DNA of 54,888 nt from Bifidobacteriaceae bacterium. GTDB taxonomy: Bacteria > Actinomycetota > Actinomycetes > Actinomycetales > Bifidobacteriaceae. The stretch lies in contig JALCQC010000016.1 of the NCBI GenBank assembly GCA_022650895.1, positions 1 through 54,888 of the forward strand, read 5' to 3'. The notes below the pieces were generated by a model. That model did not search any database. It saw only the letters and a list, made by a program, of their open reading frames with translations, and was not told the origin of the DNA. Made by a program: the position numbers and the translations under genes. Shown here in pieces: positions 45,473 to 54,042 of this stretch (its first letter is position 1; every line of letters begins with the position of its first letter).

Positions 45473-46447
45473 GTGGCGCTAGTTGAAGATGTGAAGAACG
45501 AGCTTGCTGCTATTGAGAACGAGACTGCAGCAGCGAAGAAAGCTCAGGCCTCCACGATGATACGATTCGGCGGTGGCTTGCATCTCATAAAGCGGCACAT
45601 TGTCGTTGAGGCGCAGTTCAGTAATCTCGCTGCGGCGAAGTGGTTGCAGAAGACGATTCAAGAAGTCTACGGTCATGATGCCGATCTCATCGAGGTGAAG
45701 CGTCAGGGCCCCATGGGCAGCATGACGCGTTATTCGGTACGTGTCATCCGCCAGGGCGGAGCACTTGCTTTACAGAGCGGGCTTCTCGACCGCAGAAAGA
45801 GACCTGTGCGTGGACTTCCCGCAGAGGTCGTGTCTGGCAATATCGCGCAGATCAAATCTGCTTGGCGCGGAGCATTCTTGGCACATGGAGATCTTTCGGA
45901 TCCAGGCAAGTCCAGTTATATGGAGATTGTCTGTCCTGGTGCGGAGGCCGCCTTGGCACTTGTCGGTGCAGCACGGCGTCTCGGCATCACGGCGAAGGCG
46001 CGACAGGTTCGCAGCTCCGAACGTGTGACCTTACGCGATCCTGATGTCATTGAGCGCATGCTCATTCTCATGGGTGCCACTAGCACCGCTCGTGAATGGA
46101 GCGGTAAGCGTTCTGATGGTGAGACTCGCGGCAAGGCGAACCGTCTCGCCAATTTTGACGACGCGAACATGCGTCGTAGTGCGAAGGCGGCTGTAGAGGC
46201 CAGTGAGAAGGTCATCCACGCCTTCGAGGTTCTCAGTGACGATATTCCGGAGAACTTGCGTGCCGCCGGTCAGCTCAGGCTCGACCATCGTGATGCAAGT
46301 CTTGAGGAGCTTGGCCGTCTTGCCGATCCACCGGTCACCAAAGACGCGATTGCAGGCCGCATTCGTCGTCTGTTCCAGCTTTCCAAGAAGGTTGAGGCAG
46401 CACGGGCGAAGGAAGCAGAAGCCGCAGAGGATTCCGCGTCCGACTGA
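45473..46447 (+). CDS. whiA: WhiA sporulation/cell-division regulator
   Basis: WhiA is a DNA-binding protein related to LAGLIDADG endonucleases. It is needed for sporulation in Streptomyces and affects division and metabolism in non-sporulating Gram-positives. From GTG 45473, with GGAGG at 45461-45465, it has 324 residues. The N-terminal half holds the homing-endonuclease-like domain ([20 protein letters not shown]), followed by a C-terminal helix-turn-helix ([21 protein letters not shown]). It completes the conserved rapZ-yvcK-whiA group. It can also regulate genes outside this region; its targets are not visible here. Confidence 0.95.
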   Translation: MALVEDVKNELAAIENETAAAKKAQASTMIRFGGGLHLIKRHIVVEAQFSNLAAAKWLQKTIQEVYGHDADLIEVKRQGPMGSMTRYSVRVIRQGGALALQSGLLDRRKRPVRGLPAEVVSGNIAQIKSAWRGAFLAHGDLSDPGKSSYMEIVCPGAEAALALVGAARRLGITAKARQVRSSERVTLRDPDVIERMLILMGATSTAREWSGKRSDGETRGKANRLANFDDANMRRSAKAAVEASEKVIHAFEVLSDDIPENLRAAGQLRLDHRDASLEELGRLADPPVTKDAIAGRIRRLFQLSKKVEAARAKEAEAAEDSASD

Positions 46448-46570
46448 TTACCCCTGTGGGTTCATGCCTCGATGTTATGATTTCTAGTGGTTCAAACAAT
46501 GCAATTCCGTCGCAGTTCTCCGTGAATTTCATCACGTTCTGAGCATGCGCGGAATGAAAGGATTGGTGTT

Positions 46571-47767
46571 ATGAAGACACTCAAGGATCTCGGAGATCTC
46601 GGCGGTAAGCGCGTTCTTGTCCGCGCCGACTTCAATGTCCCGCTCGACGGAACCACCATCACGGACGATGGCCGTATTCGCGCGGCACTTCCAACGTTGA
46701 ATGCACTGCGTCAGCAGGGCGCGAAGGTCATCGTGATGGCACATCTCGGCCGTCCGAAGGGCAAGGTTGTTCCCGAACTCAGCTTGGCTCCCGTGGCAGC
46801 ACGTTTGGGGGAGTTGTTGGGAACGGACGTTACCCTCGCAAAAGACACCTACGGCGAGGACGCTCAGGCCAAGGTCGCTCAGCTCAAGGACGGTGAGGTT
46901 CTCCTTCTCGAGAACGTTCGCTTCAATCCCGAAGAGACCAGCAAGGATGAGGAAGAGCGCGCAGCTTATGCGAAGAAGATCGCTGCTTTGGGCGATGTCT
47001 TCGTTTCCGATGGCTTCGGCGTTGTCCACCGTGCACAGGGCTCTGACTATGACGTTGCAAAGGATCTCCCCAGTGCAGCAGGTCTGCTCGTGGAGAAGGA
47101 AGTCACCGCACTTTCCAAGGCGACGACCGATCCCGAACGTCCCCTTACTGTCGTTCTCGGTGGCTCCAAGGTTTCCGACAAGCTCGGTGTCATCAAGAAT
47201 CTTCTGAGCAAGGCGAACCGTCTCGTCATCGGCGGCGGCATGGTCTTCACCTTCCTCAAGGCGCAGGGCTACGAAGTCGGAACCTCCCTTCTTGAAGAGG
47301 ATCAGGTCGAGACCGTCAAGGGCTACATCGAGACCGCCAAGGCGAACAATGTTGAAATCGTTCTGCCGACGGATATCGTAGCCGCTGACACCTTCGCTGC
47401 CGACTCCGCTTACAAGGTCGTCGCAGCTGACGCGATTCCTGCAGACAAGATGGGTCTGGACATCGGCCCTGACTCCCAGAAGCTCTTCCATGACAAGATC
47501 GTCGATTCCAAGACGGTTGTCTGGAATGGTCCTATGGGAGTTTTCGAGTTCGCTAACTTCGCAGCGGGAACTCGTGCCGTGGCACAGGGTCTCGTCGACG
47601 CGACCGCAGCGGGTGCTTTCACCATCGTGGGTGGCGGTGACTCTGCTTCCGCAGTTCGTCATCTCGGCTTCGATGAAAAGGGCTTCTCCCATATCTCCAC
47701 CGGTGGTGGCGCTTCTCTGGAGTTCCTTGAGGGCAAGACTCTTCCTGGCCTCGCCGTACTCGACTGA
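46571..47767 (+). CDS. pgk: Phosphoglycerate kinase
   Basis: Pgk makes ATP from 1,3-bisphosphoglycerate in lower glycolysis. The 398 residues are normal in length. [14 protein letters not shown] and HLGRPKGK bind substrate, [12 protein letters not shown] and [12 protein letters not shown] follow, and the nucleotide side ends with [11 protein letters not shown] and [15 protein letters not shown] lies upstream of the ATG. A gap of 123 bases after whiA may hold a promoter (TATGAT at 46476-46481 is a candidate -10). tpiA follows after 27 bases. Confidence 0.97.
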   Translation: MKTLKDLGDLGGKRVLVRADFNVPLDGTTITDDGRIRAALPTLNALRQQGAKVIVMAHLGRPKGKVVPELSLAPVAARLGELLGTDVTLAKDTYGEDAQAKVAQLKDGEVLLLENVRFNPEETSKDEEERAAYAKKIAALGDVFVSDGFGVVHRAQGSDYDVAKDLPSAAGLLVEKEVTALSKATTDPERPLTVVLGGSKVSDKLGVIKNLLSKANRLVIGGGMVFTFLKAQGYEVGTSLLEEDQVETVKGYIETAKANNVEIVLPTDIVAADTFAADSAYKVVAADAIPADKMGLDIGPDSQKLFHDKIVDSKTVVWNGPMGVFEFANFAAGTRAVAQGLVDATAAGAFTIVGGGDSASAVRHLGFDEKGFSHISTGGGASLEFLEGKTLPGLAVLD

Positions 47768-47794
47768 TTGTTCACAGAGAGACATATAGCTAAT

Positions 47795-48604
47795 ATGGCA
47801 CAGCGCATTCCTGTTGTCGCAGGCAACTGGAAGATGAACTTCGATCATCTTGAAGCGACCTACTTCATCCAGAAACTTGCCTGGCTTCTCAGGGATGCGC
47901 ATTTCGATTTCAAGGGCACCGAAATCGTCATCATGCCATCCTTCACCAGCATTCGCAGCGTCCAGGTGCTGATCGAAGCTGAAAAGATGCGCATTGGCGT
48001 TGGCGCTCAAACGGTTTCGGAAACGTCGGACGGAGCTTTCACCGGCGATATTTCGGCGCAGATGCTGGCTCGGCTCGGTTGCAAGTACGTGATCATCGGG
48101 CATTCGGAACGGCGTAAATACCATCCTGAAGACGATGCCAACATCGTCGACAAGGTGCGGGCCGTTCTCGCCGCCGACATGAACCCCATTCTCTGCGTAG
48201 GGGAGAGCTTCGAAGAGCGCAAGCAAGGCATCGAGTTGGAATATGCGGTGAATCAGGTCCACGATGTCATGCGTGATCTCTCCGATAAAGAGGCTCAGAG
48301 AATGCTCATTGCCTACGAGCCCATCTGGGCCGTGGGTACCGGAATGGTCGCGACACCGCAGTCCGCGCAGGACGCGGCGAATGCAATCCGGGACTACTTC
48401 AAGAAGACGTACGGAACCGATGTCAGCGAAAAGGTTCGCATTCTTTACGGTGGTTCGGTGAATGCCTCGAATGCGCAGGCGCTGATGGAGGGGCCGGACG
48501 TCGATGGTTTCCTTGTGGGGGGTGCGGCACTCGATGCGGAGGAGTTCTCACGCATCGCACGTCTGACGTCACGTTCGGCGCGGCGGCGGCTCGCCCACCG
48601 ATGA
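47795..48604 (+). CDS. tpiA: Triosephosphate isomerase
   Basis: TpiA interconverts dihydroxyacetone phosphate and glyceraldehyde 3-phosphate. From ATG 47795 it has 269 residues. The catalytic Lys is in VAGNWKMN, the His in VIIGHSERRKYH, and the Glu in AYEPIWAVGTGMVAT, which runs into the flexible phosphate loop; YGGSVNASNA closes the site. The C-terminus has about ten extra basic residues (RSARRRLAHR). The ribosome site is weak, so translation probably depends on pgk. secG follows with its own strong ribosome site. Confidence 0.96.
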   Translation: MAQRIPVVAGNWKMNFDHLEATYFIQKLAWLLRDAHFDFKGTEIVIMPSFTSIRSVQVLIEAEKMRIGVGAQTVSETSDGAFTGDISAQMLARLGCKYVIIGHSERRKYHPEDDANIVDKVRAVLAADMNPILCVGESFEERKQGIELEYAVNQVHDVMRDLSDKEAQRMLIAYEPIWAVGTGMVATPQSAQDAANAIRDYFKKTYGTDVSEKVRILYGGSVNASNAQALMEGPDVDGFLVGGAALDAEEFSRIARLTSRSARRRLAHR

Positions 48605-48671
48605 ATTCTCGGTTTTGCCGAGGGGATACTGTATTGTTGCAGTAGCAATCAACTGTTACGGAGGTTCTCTG

Positions 48672-48920
48672 GTGTTCGCACTGAAAGTTATTCTCGAAGT
48701 CGTTGTAGTCCTGGCCAGTATTCTTCTGACTCTCCTCATCCTGATGCACAAGGGTAAGGGCGGCGGCCTTTCGGATATGTTTGGCGGCGGCATCGGTGCT
48801 TCCGCAGGCACCTCAGGTGTTGCAGAGAAAAACCTAAACCGTCTTACGGTGATTGTTGCCCTCGTGTGGGTTGCCATCATCATTGCACTCGGATTGCTCA
48901 CCAAGTTCGGTCTTATCTGA
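48672..48920 (+). CDS. secG: Protein translocase subunit SecG
   Basis: SecG is the small partner of SecY and SecE in the membrane protein-export channel. The 82-residue product has two transmembrane helices (VILEVVVVLASILLTLLILM and VIVALVWVAIIIALGLL) joined by a Gly-rich loop containing KGKGGGLSDMFGGG, the signature of the family. GGAGG at 48660-48664 is seven bases before GTG 48672. It follows tpiA as in many actinobacteria and ends at a strong terminator. Confidence 0.93.
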   Translation: MFALKVILEVVVVLASILLTLLILMHKGKGGGLSDMFGGGIGASAGTSGVAEKNLNRLTVIVALVWVAIIIALGLLTKFGLI

Positions 48921-48944
48921 GAATTACCTTCTTCATTTCTTTCA

Positions 48945-48970
48945 GCCGCTCTTCGGAGCGGCTTTTTTTT
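48945..48970 (+). terminator. Strong Rho-independent terminator after secG
   Basis: GCCGCTC (48945-48951), a TTCG tetraloop and GAGCGGC (48956-48962) are followed by eight T residues (48963-48970). It ends the pgk-tpiA-secG transcript. Confidence 0.93.
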
Positions 48971-48988
48971 ATTACTCCTGTGGGTCAC

Positions 48989-49093
48989 CTTTCGAAGTGT
49001 TCTGTGAAAAGTTACCTTGAAGAAGATACTTTGAGAAAGACCTTTAGAAAGGTGCTTTGAGGGAGACCTTGAGAAGTTACCTTGCAAAAAGGG
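48989..49093. repeat. Degenerate tandem repeat, period 13
   Basis: Six contiguous 13-base units at 49016-49093 each begin CTT and follow the pattern CTTTGAGAAAGAC (49029-49041) with variation, for example CTTTAGAAAGGTG, CTTTGAGGGAGAC and CTTGAGAAGTTAC. Two more units (CTTTCGAAGTGTT and a 14-base one) precede them from 48989. The block lies between the terminators of secG and tal and has no ribosome site. Confidence 0.75.
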
Positions 49094-49099
49094 ATATGA

Positions 49100-49133
49100 A
49101 AACCCCGCCGTGCCAAACAGCACGACGGGGTTT
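49100..49133 (-). terminator. Terminator after tal
   Basis: AAACCCCGCCGTGC (49100-49113) pairs with GCACGACGGGGTTT (49120-49133) with one mismatch and a 6-base loop. On the minus strand it is followed by TTTT, so it ends the tal transcript. It could also work from the other side. Confidence 0.8.
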
Positions 49134-49224
49134 CATGAAAGGAGGAGACGGGCACCCTTTCTATCCCAGAGGTGAGCGGTTAACTCATCGGGGGAGTGTT
49201 TCATGAATGGCTGTCTCCGCAATT

Positions 49225-50334
49225 TCAGGCATTTACGCGGTCAATTCCAGCCTGGGTATCGGAAAGAACCGAATCCCACGACTTGATGAAGGCGGCAACG
49301 CCGTCGGCCTCGAGCTTGTCGGTGACATCTTTGATGTTGATACCGAGGTTGGCGAGGTCTTCCATGATCTTGTGGCTTTCCTCGTACGTTCCCTTGATGG
49401 AGGGACGTCCGTCACCCTGCTCTGCAAGGGCGTTGAGGGTCTTCTCTGGCATCGTGTTCACGACGTTCTCAGCGACGAGCTCATCAACGTACTTGGAGTT
49501 GGAATAGGCAGGATTCTTGGTTCCGGTGGAAGCCCAGAGCGGACGCTGAACCTTCGCGCCCTTGGCGGCGAGATCGGCCCAACGAGGATCTTCAGAGAAC
49601 TTCTTCTCGAACAGCTCATAAGCGAGGCGAGCGTTGGCGACTGCTGCCTTGCCTTCGAGTGCCTTAGCCTCTTCGGAGCCATTGGCTTCAAGGAGCTTAT
49701 CCACGGCGGTGTCGACGCGGGAGACGAAGAAGGAAGCGACCGAGCCCATGTGCTTGAGGTCGTGCCCGTTCTTATCGGCTTGGACCATTCCCTCAATGAA
49801 GGCGTCCATGACCTTCTCATAGCGTTCGAGCGAGAAGATGAGTGTCACGTTGACGGAGATGCCCTTGGCAAGCGTCGCGGTAATTGCCGGCAGACCTTCG
49901 AGAGTTGCCGGAATCTTGATCATGGCGTTCGGACGGTTGACCTTGGCCCACAGCTCTTCAGCCTGCTTTTCGGTGTTCTCGGTGTCGTGTGCCAAGCGAG
50001 GATCAACCTCGATGGAAACGCGGCCGTCAACGAAATCGGTCTTCTCTGCAATCTCGCGGAAGATGTCGGTTGCATTGCGGACATCGGTGGTGGTGAGTTC
50101 GCGGACGGCGTCCTCAACATCGATCTTTCCGAGCTGCTTCAGCTGCTCGTCGTAAGGACCGACCTGAGCCAGAGCCTTCTGGAAGATGGAAGGATTGGTG
50201 GTGACGCCGACGACATTCTTCTCTGCGATGAGCTTCTGAAGGCTGCCGGACTCGATGCGAGTGCGGCTCAAGTCATCGAGCCAGATCGAGACACCGGAGT
50301 CGCTGGTGCGCTGCGTATTGACGTTTTCTGCCAT
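49225..50334 (-). CDS. tal: Transaldolase
   Basis: Transaldolase moves a three-carbon dihydroxyacetone unit between sugar phosphates, a step of the bifid shunt and pentose phosphate pathway. The 369 residues match the longer actinobacterial class. Visible are VGVTTNPSIFQKAL, the Schiff-base Lys in NAMIKIPATLEG, GISVNVTLIFSLERY and QRPLWASTGTKNPAYSN. AAGGAG lies six bases before the ATG on this strand. The gene follows tkt on the same strand after a hairpin-rich spacer. Confidence 0.96.
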   Translation of the reverse strand: MAENVNTQRTSDSGVSIWLDDLSRTRIESGSLQKLIAEKNVVGVTTNPSIFQKALAQVGPYDEQLKQLGKIDVEDAVRELTTTDVRNATDIFREIAEKTDFVDGRVSIEVDPRLAHDTENTEKQAEELWAKVNRPNAMIKIPATLEGLPAITATLAKGISVNVTLIFSLERYEKVMDAFIEGMVQADKNGHDLKHMGSVASFFVSRVDTAVDKLLEANGSEEAKALEGKAAVANARLAYELFEKKFSEDPRWADLAAKGAKVQRPLWASTGTKNPAYSNSKYVDELVAENVVNTMPEKTLNALAEQGDGRPSIKGTYEESHKIMEDLANLGINIKDVTDKLEADGVAAFIKSWDSVLSDTQAGIDRVNA

Positions 50335-50349
50335 TTTTTCTCCTTAACA

Positions 50350-50367
50350 TGACCAAGTTGTTGGTCA
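50350..50367. promoter_or_regulatory. TGACCAA-N4-TTGGTCA dyad before tal
   Basis: Perfect 7-bp inverted arms (50350-50356 and 50361-50367) lie about 16 bases upstream of the tal start on the minus strand. It could be an operator or a leader hairpin near the ribosome site. Confidence 0.4.
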
Positions 50368-50387
50368 CACATTTTTATTGTTCGGAA

Positions 50388-50430
50388 ACCGGCCGCTTCG
50401 CTACTCTTCAGTGAAAGCGGAAGCGACCGG
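50388..50430 (-). terminator. Hairpin between tkt and tal
   Basis: ACCGGCCGCTTCGCT (50388-50402) pairs with AGCGGAAGCGACCGG (50416-50430) with one bulge and one G-T wobble. On the minus strand it follows tkt and has only TTTCC after it. It probably acts as a partial terminator. Confidence 0.55.
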
Positions 50431-50458
50431 AATTCGATGTATCAGACCTTAATAAATA

Positions 50459-52558
50459 TCAGGCCTTAGCCTCTTCGATGGAAGCCTTTGCCGCCTCGAC
50501 GACGTGCTCCGCGGTGATTCCAAGAGCTTCCATGTTCTGATCCGCGTTGCCCTGCAGACCGAACTGCTCGATGGAGACCGGCTTGCCATAGTCGCCCAGG
50601 TACTTGTACCAGGAGAGGGCCAGACCGGCTTCGACGGAAACGCGTGCCTTGACGGACTTCGGGAAGACCTCTTCCTTGTACTCTGCATCCTGCTCTTCGA
50701 ACCACTCGAAGGAAGGTACGGAGACCACGCGAGCCTTGATGCCCTCGTCGACCAACGTTGCAGCTGCGGAAACCGCGTGCTGAACTTCGGAACCGGATGC
50801 CATGAGGATGACGTCTGGAGTTCCTTCTGGATCGATGAGAACATAAGCGCCCTTGCGAACGCCTTCGGCTGCCTTGTCCCTGGCCTCTTCGAGGGTCGGA
50901 ACGCCCTGACGGGTCAGGATCATTGCGGTCGGGTGAGAGTTGTTCTTCTCGAAGAAGTAACGATAGGCCTCGGCTGTCTCGTACTCGTCTGCCGGGCGCA
51001 CGACCTCAAGACGAGGGATGGCACGCATGGCAGCAAGATGCTCGATGGGCTGGTGAGTCGGACCGTCTTCGCCAAGAGCCACGGAATCGTGAGTCCACAC
51101 GTAGAGGTTCGGAATGTCCATGAGGGCTGCGAGGCGAACTGCTGGACGCTCGTAGTCGGAGAACTGGAAGAACGTTCCGCCGAAGGGACGGGTGTCGGAA
51201 CCGAGGAGGATGCCGTTAGTGATGGCTCCCATGGCGAATTCGCGGACTCCGAAGTGGAGGACACGGCCATACTCGTCAACATTCGGCCAAGTGCGCGTTG
51301 CAAGATCCTTGGGGGCGAAGGAATTTGCTCCCTTGATGGTGGTGTTGTTGGAACCACCGAGATCTGCGGAACCTCCCCACAGCTCTGGCATGACGGCTGC
51401 GATGGCGTTGAGAACGGCGCCGGAAGCCTTACGAGTGGCAACCTTGGAGCCGGGCTCGAAAGTCGCAACGACGTCGTCGATGGCCTTGTCGAAGTTCTCG
51501 GGAAGCTTGCCGTCCTTGATGCGCTCGTAGAGGGCTGCCTTGTCGGGATTCGCGGCCTTCCATTCGTTGAACTTCTTGTCCCACTCAGCGTGAGCCTGGC
51601 CACCGCGCTCGGCGACCTTGCGGGCATGAGCCAAGGCCTCTTCGTCGATGTGGAAGTTCTCTTCGGGGTCGTAACCCAGAGCCTTCTTGAGTCCGGCGAC
51701 GGCTTCGGTGCCAAGCTTGGATCCGTGCGAGGATTCGTCATTGGTCTTTCCTGGGGTCGGCCATGCGATCAAGGTGTCTACCTTGATGAACTTCGGGCGA
51801 TCGGTGACCTTCTCCGCCTTCTCGAGAACCTTCGCGAGGCCCTCGGTGTCTTCCTTGTAGGAGCCGTCGGGCTGGATGAAGCTGATTTCGTCCGTGTACC
51901 ATCCATAGGCCTTGTAACGGGCGAGAACATCTTCGCCGAACGAGATCTTGGTGTCGCCCTCGATCTGAATGTGGTTGGCGTCGAAGATGACGGTCAGGTT
52001 GCCGAGCTTCTGGTTTCCTGCGAGGGAGCTCGCTTCGGAAGCGACGCCTTCCTCAACGTCACCCTCACCTGCGATGACCCACACCTTGTGGTCGAAGGGT
52101 GAGGTTCCCGGTGCTGCGTCAGGGTCGAGCAATCCACGCTGATAGCGCTGCCCATAGGCGAAGCCGACTGCGGAAGCGAGGCCCTGGCCGAGAGGGCCGG
52201 TGGTCATTTCGATTCCTGGGGTGAGACCGTACTCTGGATGGCCCGGGGTGCGGGTGTCGATGCCCTGGCGGAACTTCTTGATGTCGTCCAGCGTGACATC
52301 GTAGCCGGAGAAGAACAGCTGGATGTATTGGGTCAGGGAAGCGTGGCCGCCTGAAAGAATGAAGCGGTCGCGACCAGCCCACTTTGGATCGCTGGGATCA
52401 TGCTTGATGAAGTGCTGATACAGCGTGTATGCAATGGGTGCGAGATCGATAGGGGATCCGGGGTGGCCGTGTCCTGCCTTCTCGACTGCATCGGCTGAGA
52501 GGGCCTTTGCCATTTTCACGGCACGGTCATCCAGTTCGGACCAAGAGAATGTGGTCAT
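50459..52558 (-). CDS. tkt: Transketolase
   Basis: Transketolase moves two-carbon units between sugar phosphates with thiamine diphosphate; together with transaldolase it serves the bifid shunt. The 699 residues are of normal length. Active-site segments are AGHGHPGSPIDLAP, GPLGQGLASAVGFA and the thiamine-diphosphate motif GEGDVEEGVASEASSLAGN with FDANHIQIEGD. The later THDSVALGEDGPTHQPIE and the glutamate-bearing REFAMGA belong to the pyrimidine domain. GGAAGG lies about 12 bases before the ATG, a rather long spacing. It is divergent from hrcA. Confidence 0.96.
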   Translation of the reverse strand: MTTFSWSELDDRAVKMAKALSADAVEKAGHGHPGSPIDLAPIAYTLYQHFIKHDPSDPKWAGRDRFILSGGHASLTQYIQLFFSGYDVTLDDIKKFRQGIDTRTPGHPEYGLTPGIEMTTGPLGQGLASAVGFAYGQRYQRGLLDPDAAPGTSPFDHKVWVIAGEGDVEEGVASEASSLAGNQKLGNLTVIFDANHIQIEGDTKISFGEDVLARYKAYGWYTDEISFIQPDGSYKEDTEGLAKVLEKAEKVTDRPKFIKVDTLIAWPTPGKTNDESSHGSKLGTEAVAGLKKALGYDPEENFHIDEEALAHARKVAERGGQAHAEWDKKFNEWKAANPDKAALYERIKDGKLPENFDKAIDDVVATFEPGSKVATRKASGAVLNAIAAVMPELWGGSADLGGSNNTTIKGANSFAPKDLATRTWPNVDEYGRVLHFGVREFAMGAITNGILLGSDTRPFGGTFFQFSDYERPAVRLAALMDIPNLYVWTHDSVALGEDGPTHQPIEHLAAMRAIPRLEVVRPADEYETAEAYRYFFEKNNSHPTAMILTRQGVPTLEEARDKAAEGVRKGAYVLIDPEGTPDVILMASGSEVQHAVSAAATLVDEGIKARVVSVPSFEWFEEQDAEYKEEVFPKSVKARVSVEAGLALSWYKYLGDYGKPVSIEQFGLQGNADQNMEALGITAEHVVEAAKASIEEAKA

Positions 52559-52720
52559 ATTGAATCGAAATCCTTCCGGTTGGTTGAGCGCCGACCAAGG
52601 TCAAAACCTCGTCGATGCACTTCTTTTACCGTTCTTATCGTAGAACTTCAGCATGACTTTCAGCTTCCAGGAATGAGAGTGTTTTCGAAGAAATGCCTGA
52701 ATTTCGTGAGCGTGAACGTT

Positions 52721-52730
52721 AACAATTGTT
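52721..52730. promoter_or_regulatory. AACAATTGTT palindrome between tkt and hrcA
   Basis: A perfect 10-bp palindrome lies in the 317-base gap between the divergent tkt and hrcA genes. A second inverted pair, CGCTGT/ACAGCG, is at 52761-52780. These may be regulator sites for tkt; the hrcA side has CIRCE. Confidence 0.35.
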
Positions 52731-52786
52731 CGTTTGTGTGAAAACCTGACATTTCGGTAGCGCTGTCTCCGCCCACAGCGTGGGAA

Positions 52787-52813
52787 ATAGCACTCTCGCC
52801 GTTTGAGTGCTAA
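52787..52813. promoter_or_regulatory. CIRCE element (HrcA operator)
   Basis: ATAGCACTC (52787-52795), a 9-base spacer and GAGTGCTAA (52805-52813) match the CIRCE consensus TTAGCACTC-N9-GAGTGCTAA with a single change at the first base pair. It lies 62 bases before hrcA and marks an HrcA-controlled operon. Confidence 0.93.
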
Positions 52814-52875
52814 AAATGTACCAAGGAATTCGATTTTCCAAGGCTTTGGCATGCGCGAAGAAGAAGGAGGCCACC

Positions 52876-53979
52876 ATGTCACACGATCGACGGATGCTGG
52901 TGCTCCGAGCCGTTGTAGAAAATTACATTCATACTCAAGAACCCGTTGGCTCGAGTGCGGTGACGAAGAACTTTCCGCTCCACGTGAGTTCAGCTACCAT
53001 TCGTAACGACATGGCGGCGTTGGAGGAAGAGGGCTATCTCGTCCAACCGCACACCTCCGCCGGCAGAGTTCCCACAGAGAAGGGCTATCGCTTTTTCGTG
53101 GATCGCCTCGTACGGATCGTCCCACTCAGCGCTGCGCAGCAGCGGGGGATCGAGACCTTCTTCACTCATTCGGTGAGTCTCGAGGACACCCTTCGCAGGG
53201 CTGCGCGGCTTCTCGCTCAGATCACCGGCCAGGTCGCCATCGTCGCCTCTCCCTCCATCGTGAAGTCACATCTGCGCCGTTTCGAGATGGTGAGTCTGTC
53301 CATGAACACCTATCTTCTTGTCATCATTTCCGACAGCGGCCGTGTGGAGCAGCGGACCATTGCGACATCAATGCCTCCGAAACCCGACGACGTGGACAGG
53401 CTCATTGCCGTCGTCAACACGCAGAACGAGGGCCAGCCGATTTCTCTCCTTGCACGTAAGCTGAAGGACATTGCTCAGAGTGACGAGTTCTCCGCTATGC
53501 GCGGTTTTATCGAAATTGTGGTGAAAGCGGTTGCCGATATGCATGACGAGGAGCGCAGTGACAGTATGTATATGTCTGGCACCGCTCTGCTCGCGCGGGG
53601 GAATGGAGCTCCCATCGCCAGCATCGGTCCGCTGTTGGACGCCCTCGAGGAGCAGGTTGTCATCATGCGACTGATGGGCTCGCTGTCCCGTTCGGCGAAT
53701 TCTCAAGGTGTGGGGGTTGCGATAGGTTCCGAAACCCACACCCAGGGTCTGCTCAACGCCTCAGTGGTGAGCAGTGGGTATGGGCAGGTTTCCGGAATGG
53801 AGAAAGATGCACCTCCAAGAACTGATGATGCCGACGATCCGGATCGTTCCGAGAACACGGCGCCCTTGGCATTCGTGGGTTCGATCGGTCCTACGCACAT
53901 GAACTATCCGACAACCATCGCTGCCGTCAAGGCAGTGGCAGAATATCTATCGGCGTTTATCAACCGGCAGGATTCCTGA
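52876..53979 (+). CDS. hrcA: Heat-inducible repressor HrcA
   Basis: HrcA represses chaperone genes by binding CIRCE and is kept active by GroEL. From ATG 52876, with AAGGAGG at 52864-52870, it has 367 residues. The N-terminal winged helix has YIHTQEPVGSSAV and SSATIRNDMAALEEEGYL, the region that contacts DNA. HTSAGRVPTEKGYRFFVD is the strongest family motif, and GPTHMNYPTTIAAVK is near the C-terminus. An acidic, Pro/Asp/Arg-rich insertion (EKDAPPRTDDADDPDRSEN) interrupts the C-terminal domain at about residues 313-337. A CIRCE element upstream implies autoregulation, and dnaJ follows. Confidence 0.96.
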   Translation: MSHDRRMLVLRAVVENYIHTQEPVGSSAVTKNFPLHVSSATIRNDMAALEEEGYLVQPHTSAGRVPTEKGYRFFVDRLVRIVPLSAAQQRGIETFFTHSVSLEDTLRRAARLLAQITGQVAIVASPSIVKSHLRRFEMVSLSMNTYLLVIISDSGRVEQRTIATSMPPKPDDVDRLIAVVNTQNEGQPISLLARKLKDIAQSDEFSAMRGFIEIVVKAVADMHDEERSDSMYMSGTALLARGNGAPIASIGPLLDALEEQVVIMRLMGSLSRSANSQGVGVAIGSETHTQGLLNASVVSSGYGQVSGMEKDAPPRTDDADDPDRSENTAPLAFVGSIGPTHMNYPTTIAAVKAVAEYLSAFINRQDS

Positions 53980-54042
53980 CGCCGCCCGTGGCGTCACGAG
54001 AGACTCAAACACACATCAAAGATCAAACAGAAGGTTAGATTC

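Noticed and set aside
46532-48262. 576-codon open frame on the minus strand opposite pgk and tpiA
   Set aside because: It is fully antisense to two clear glycolytic genes, shows no family motif and reads like a codon-bias shadow.
48989-49093. CRISPR array
   Set aside because: The 13-base units are contiguous and degenerate, without identical repeats separated by unique spacers, and no cas genes are near.
49207-50352. 381-codon open frame on the plus strand opposite tal
   Set aside because: It is antisense to transaldolase and lacks motifs.
50504-52102. 532-codon open frame on the plus strand opposite tkt
   Set aside because: It is antisense to a full-length transketolase and has no recognisable domain or ribosome site.
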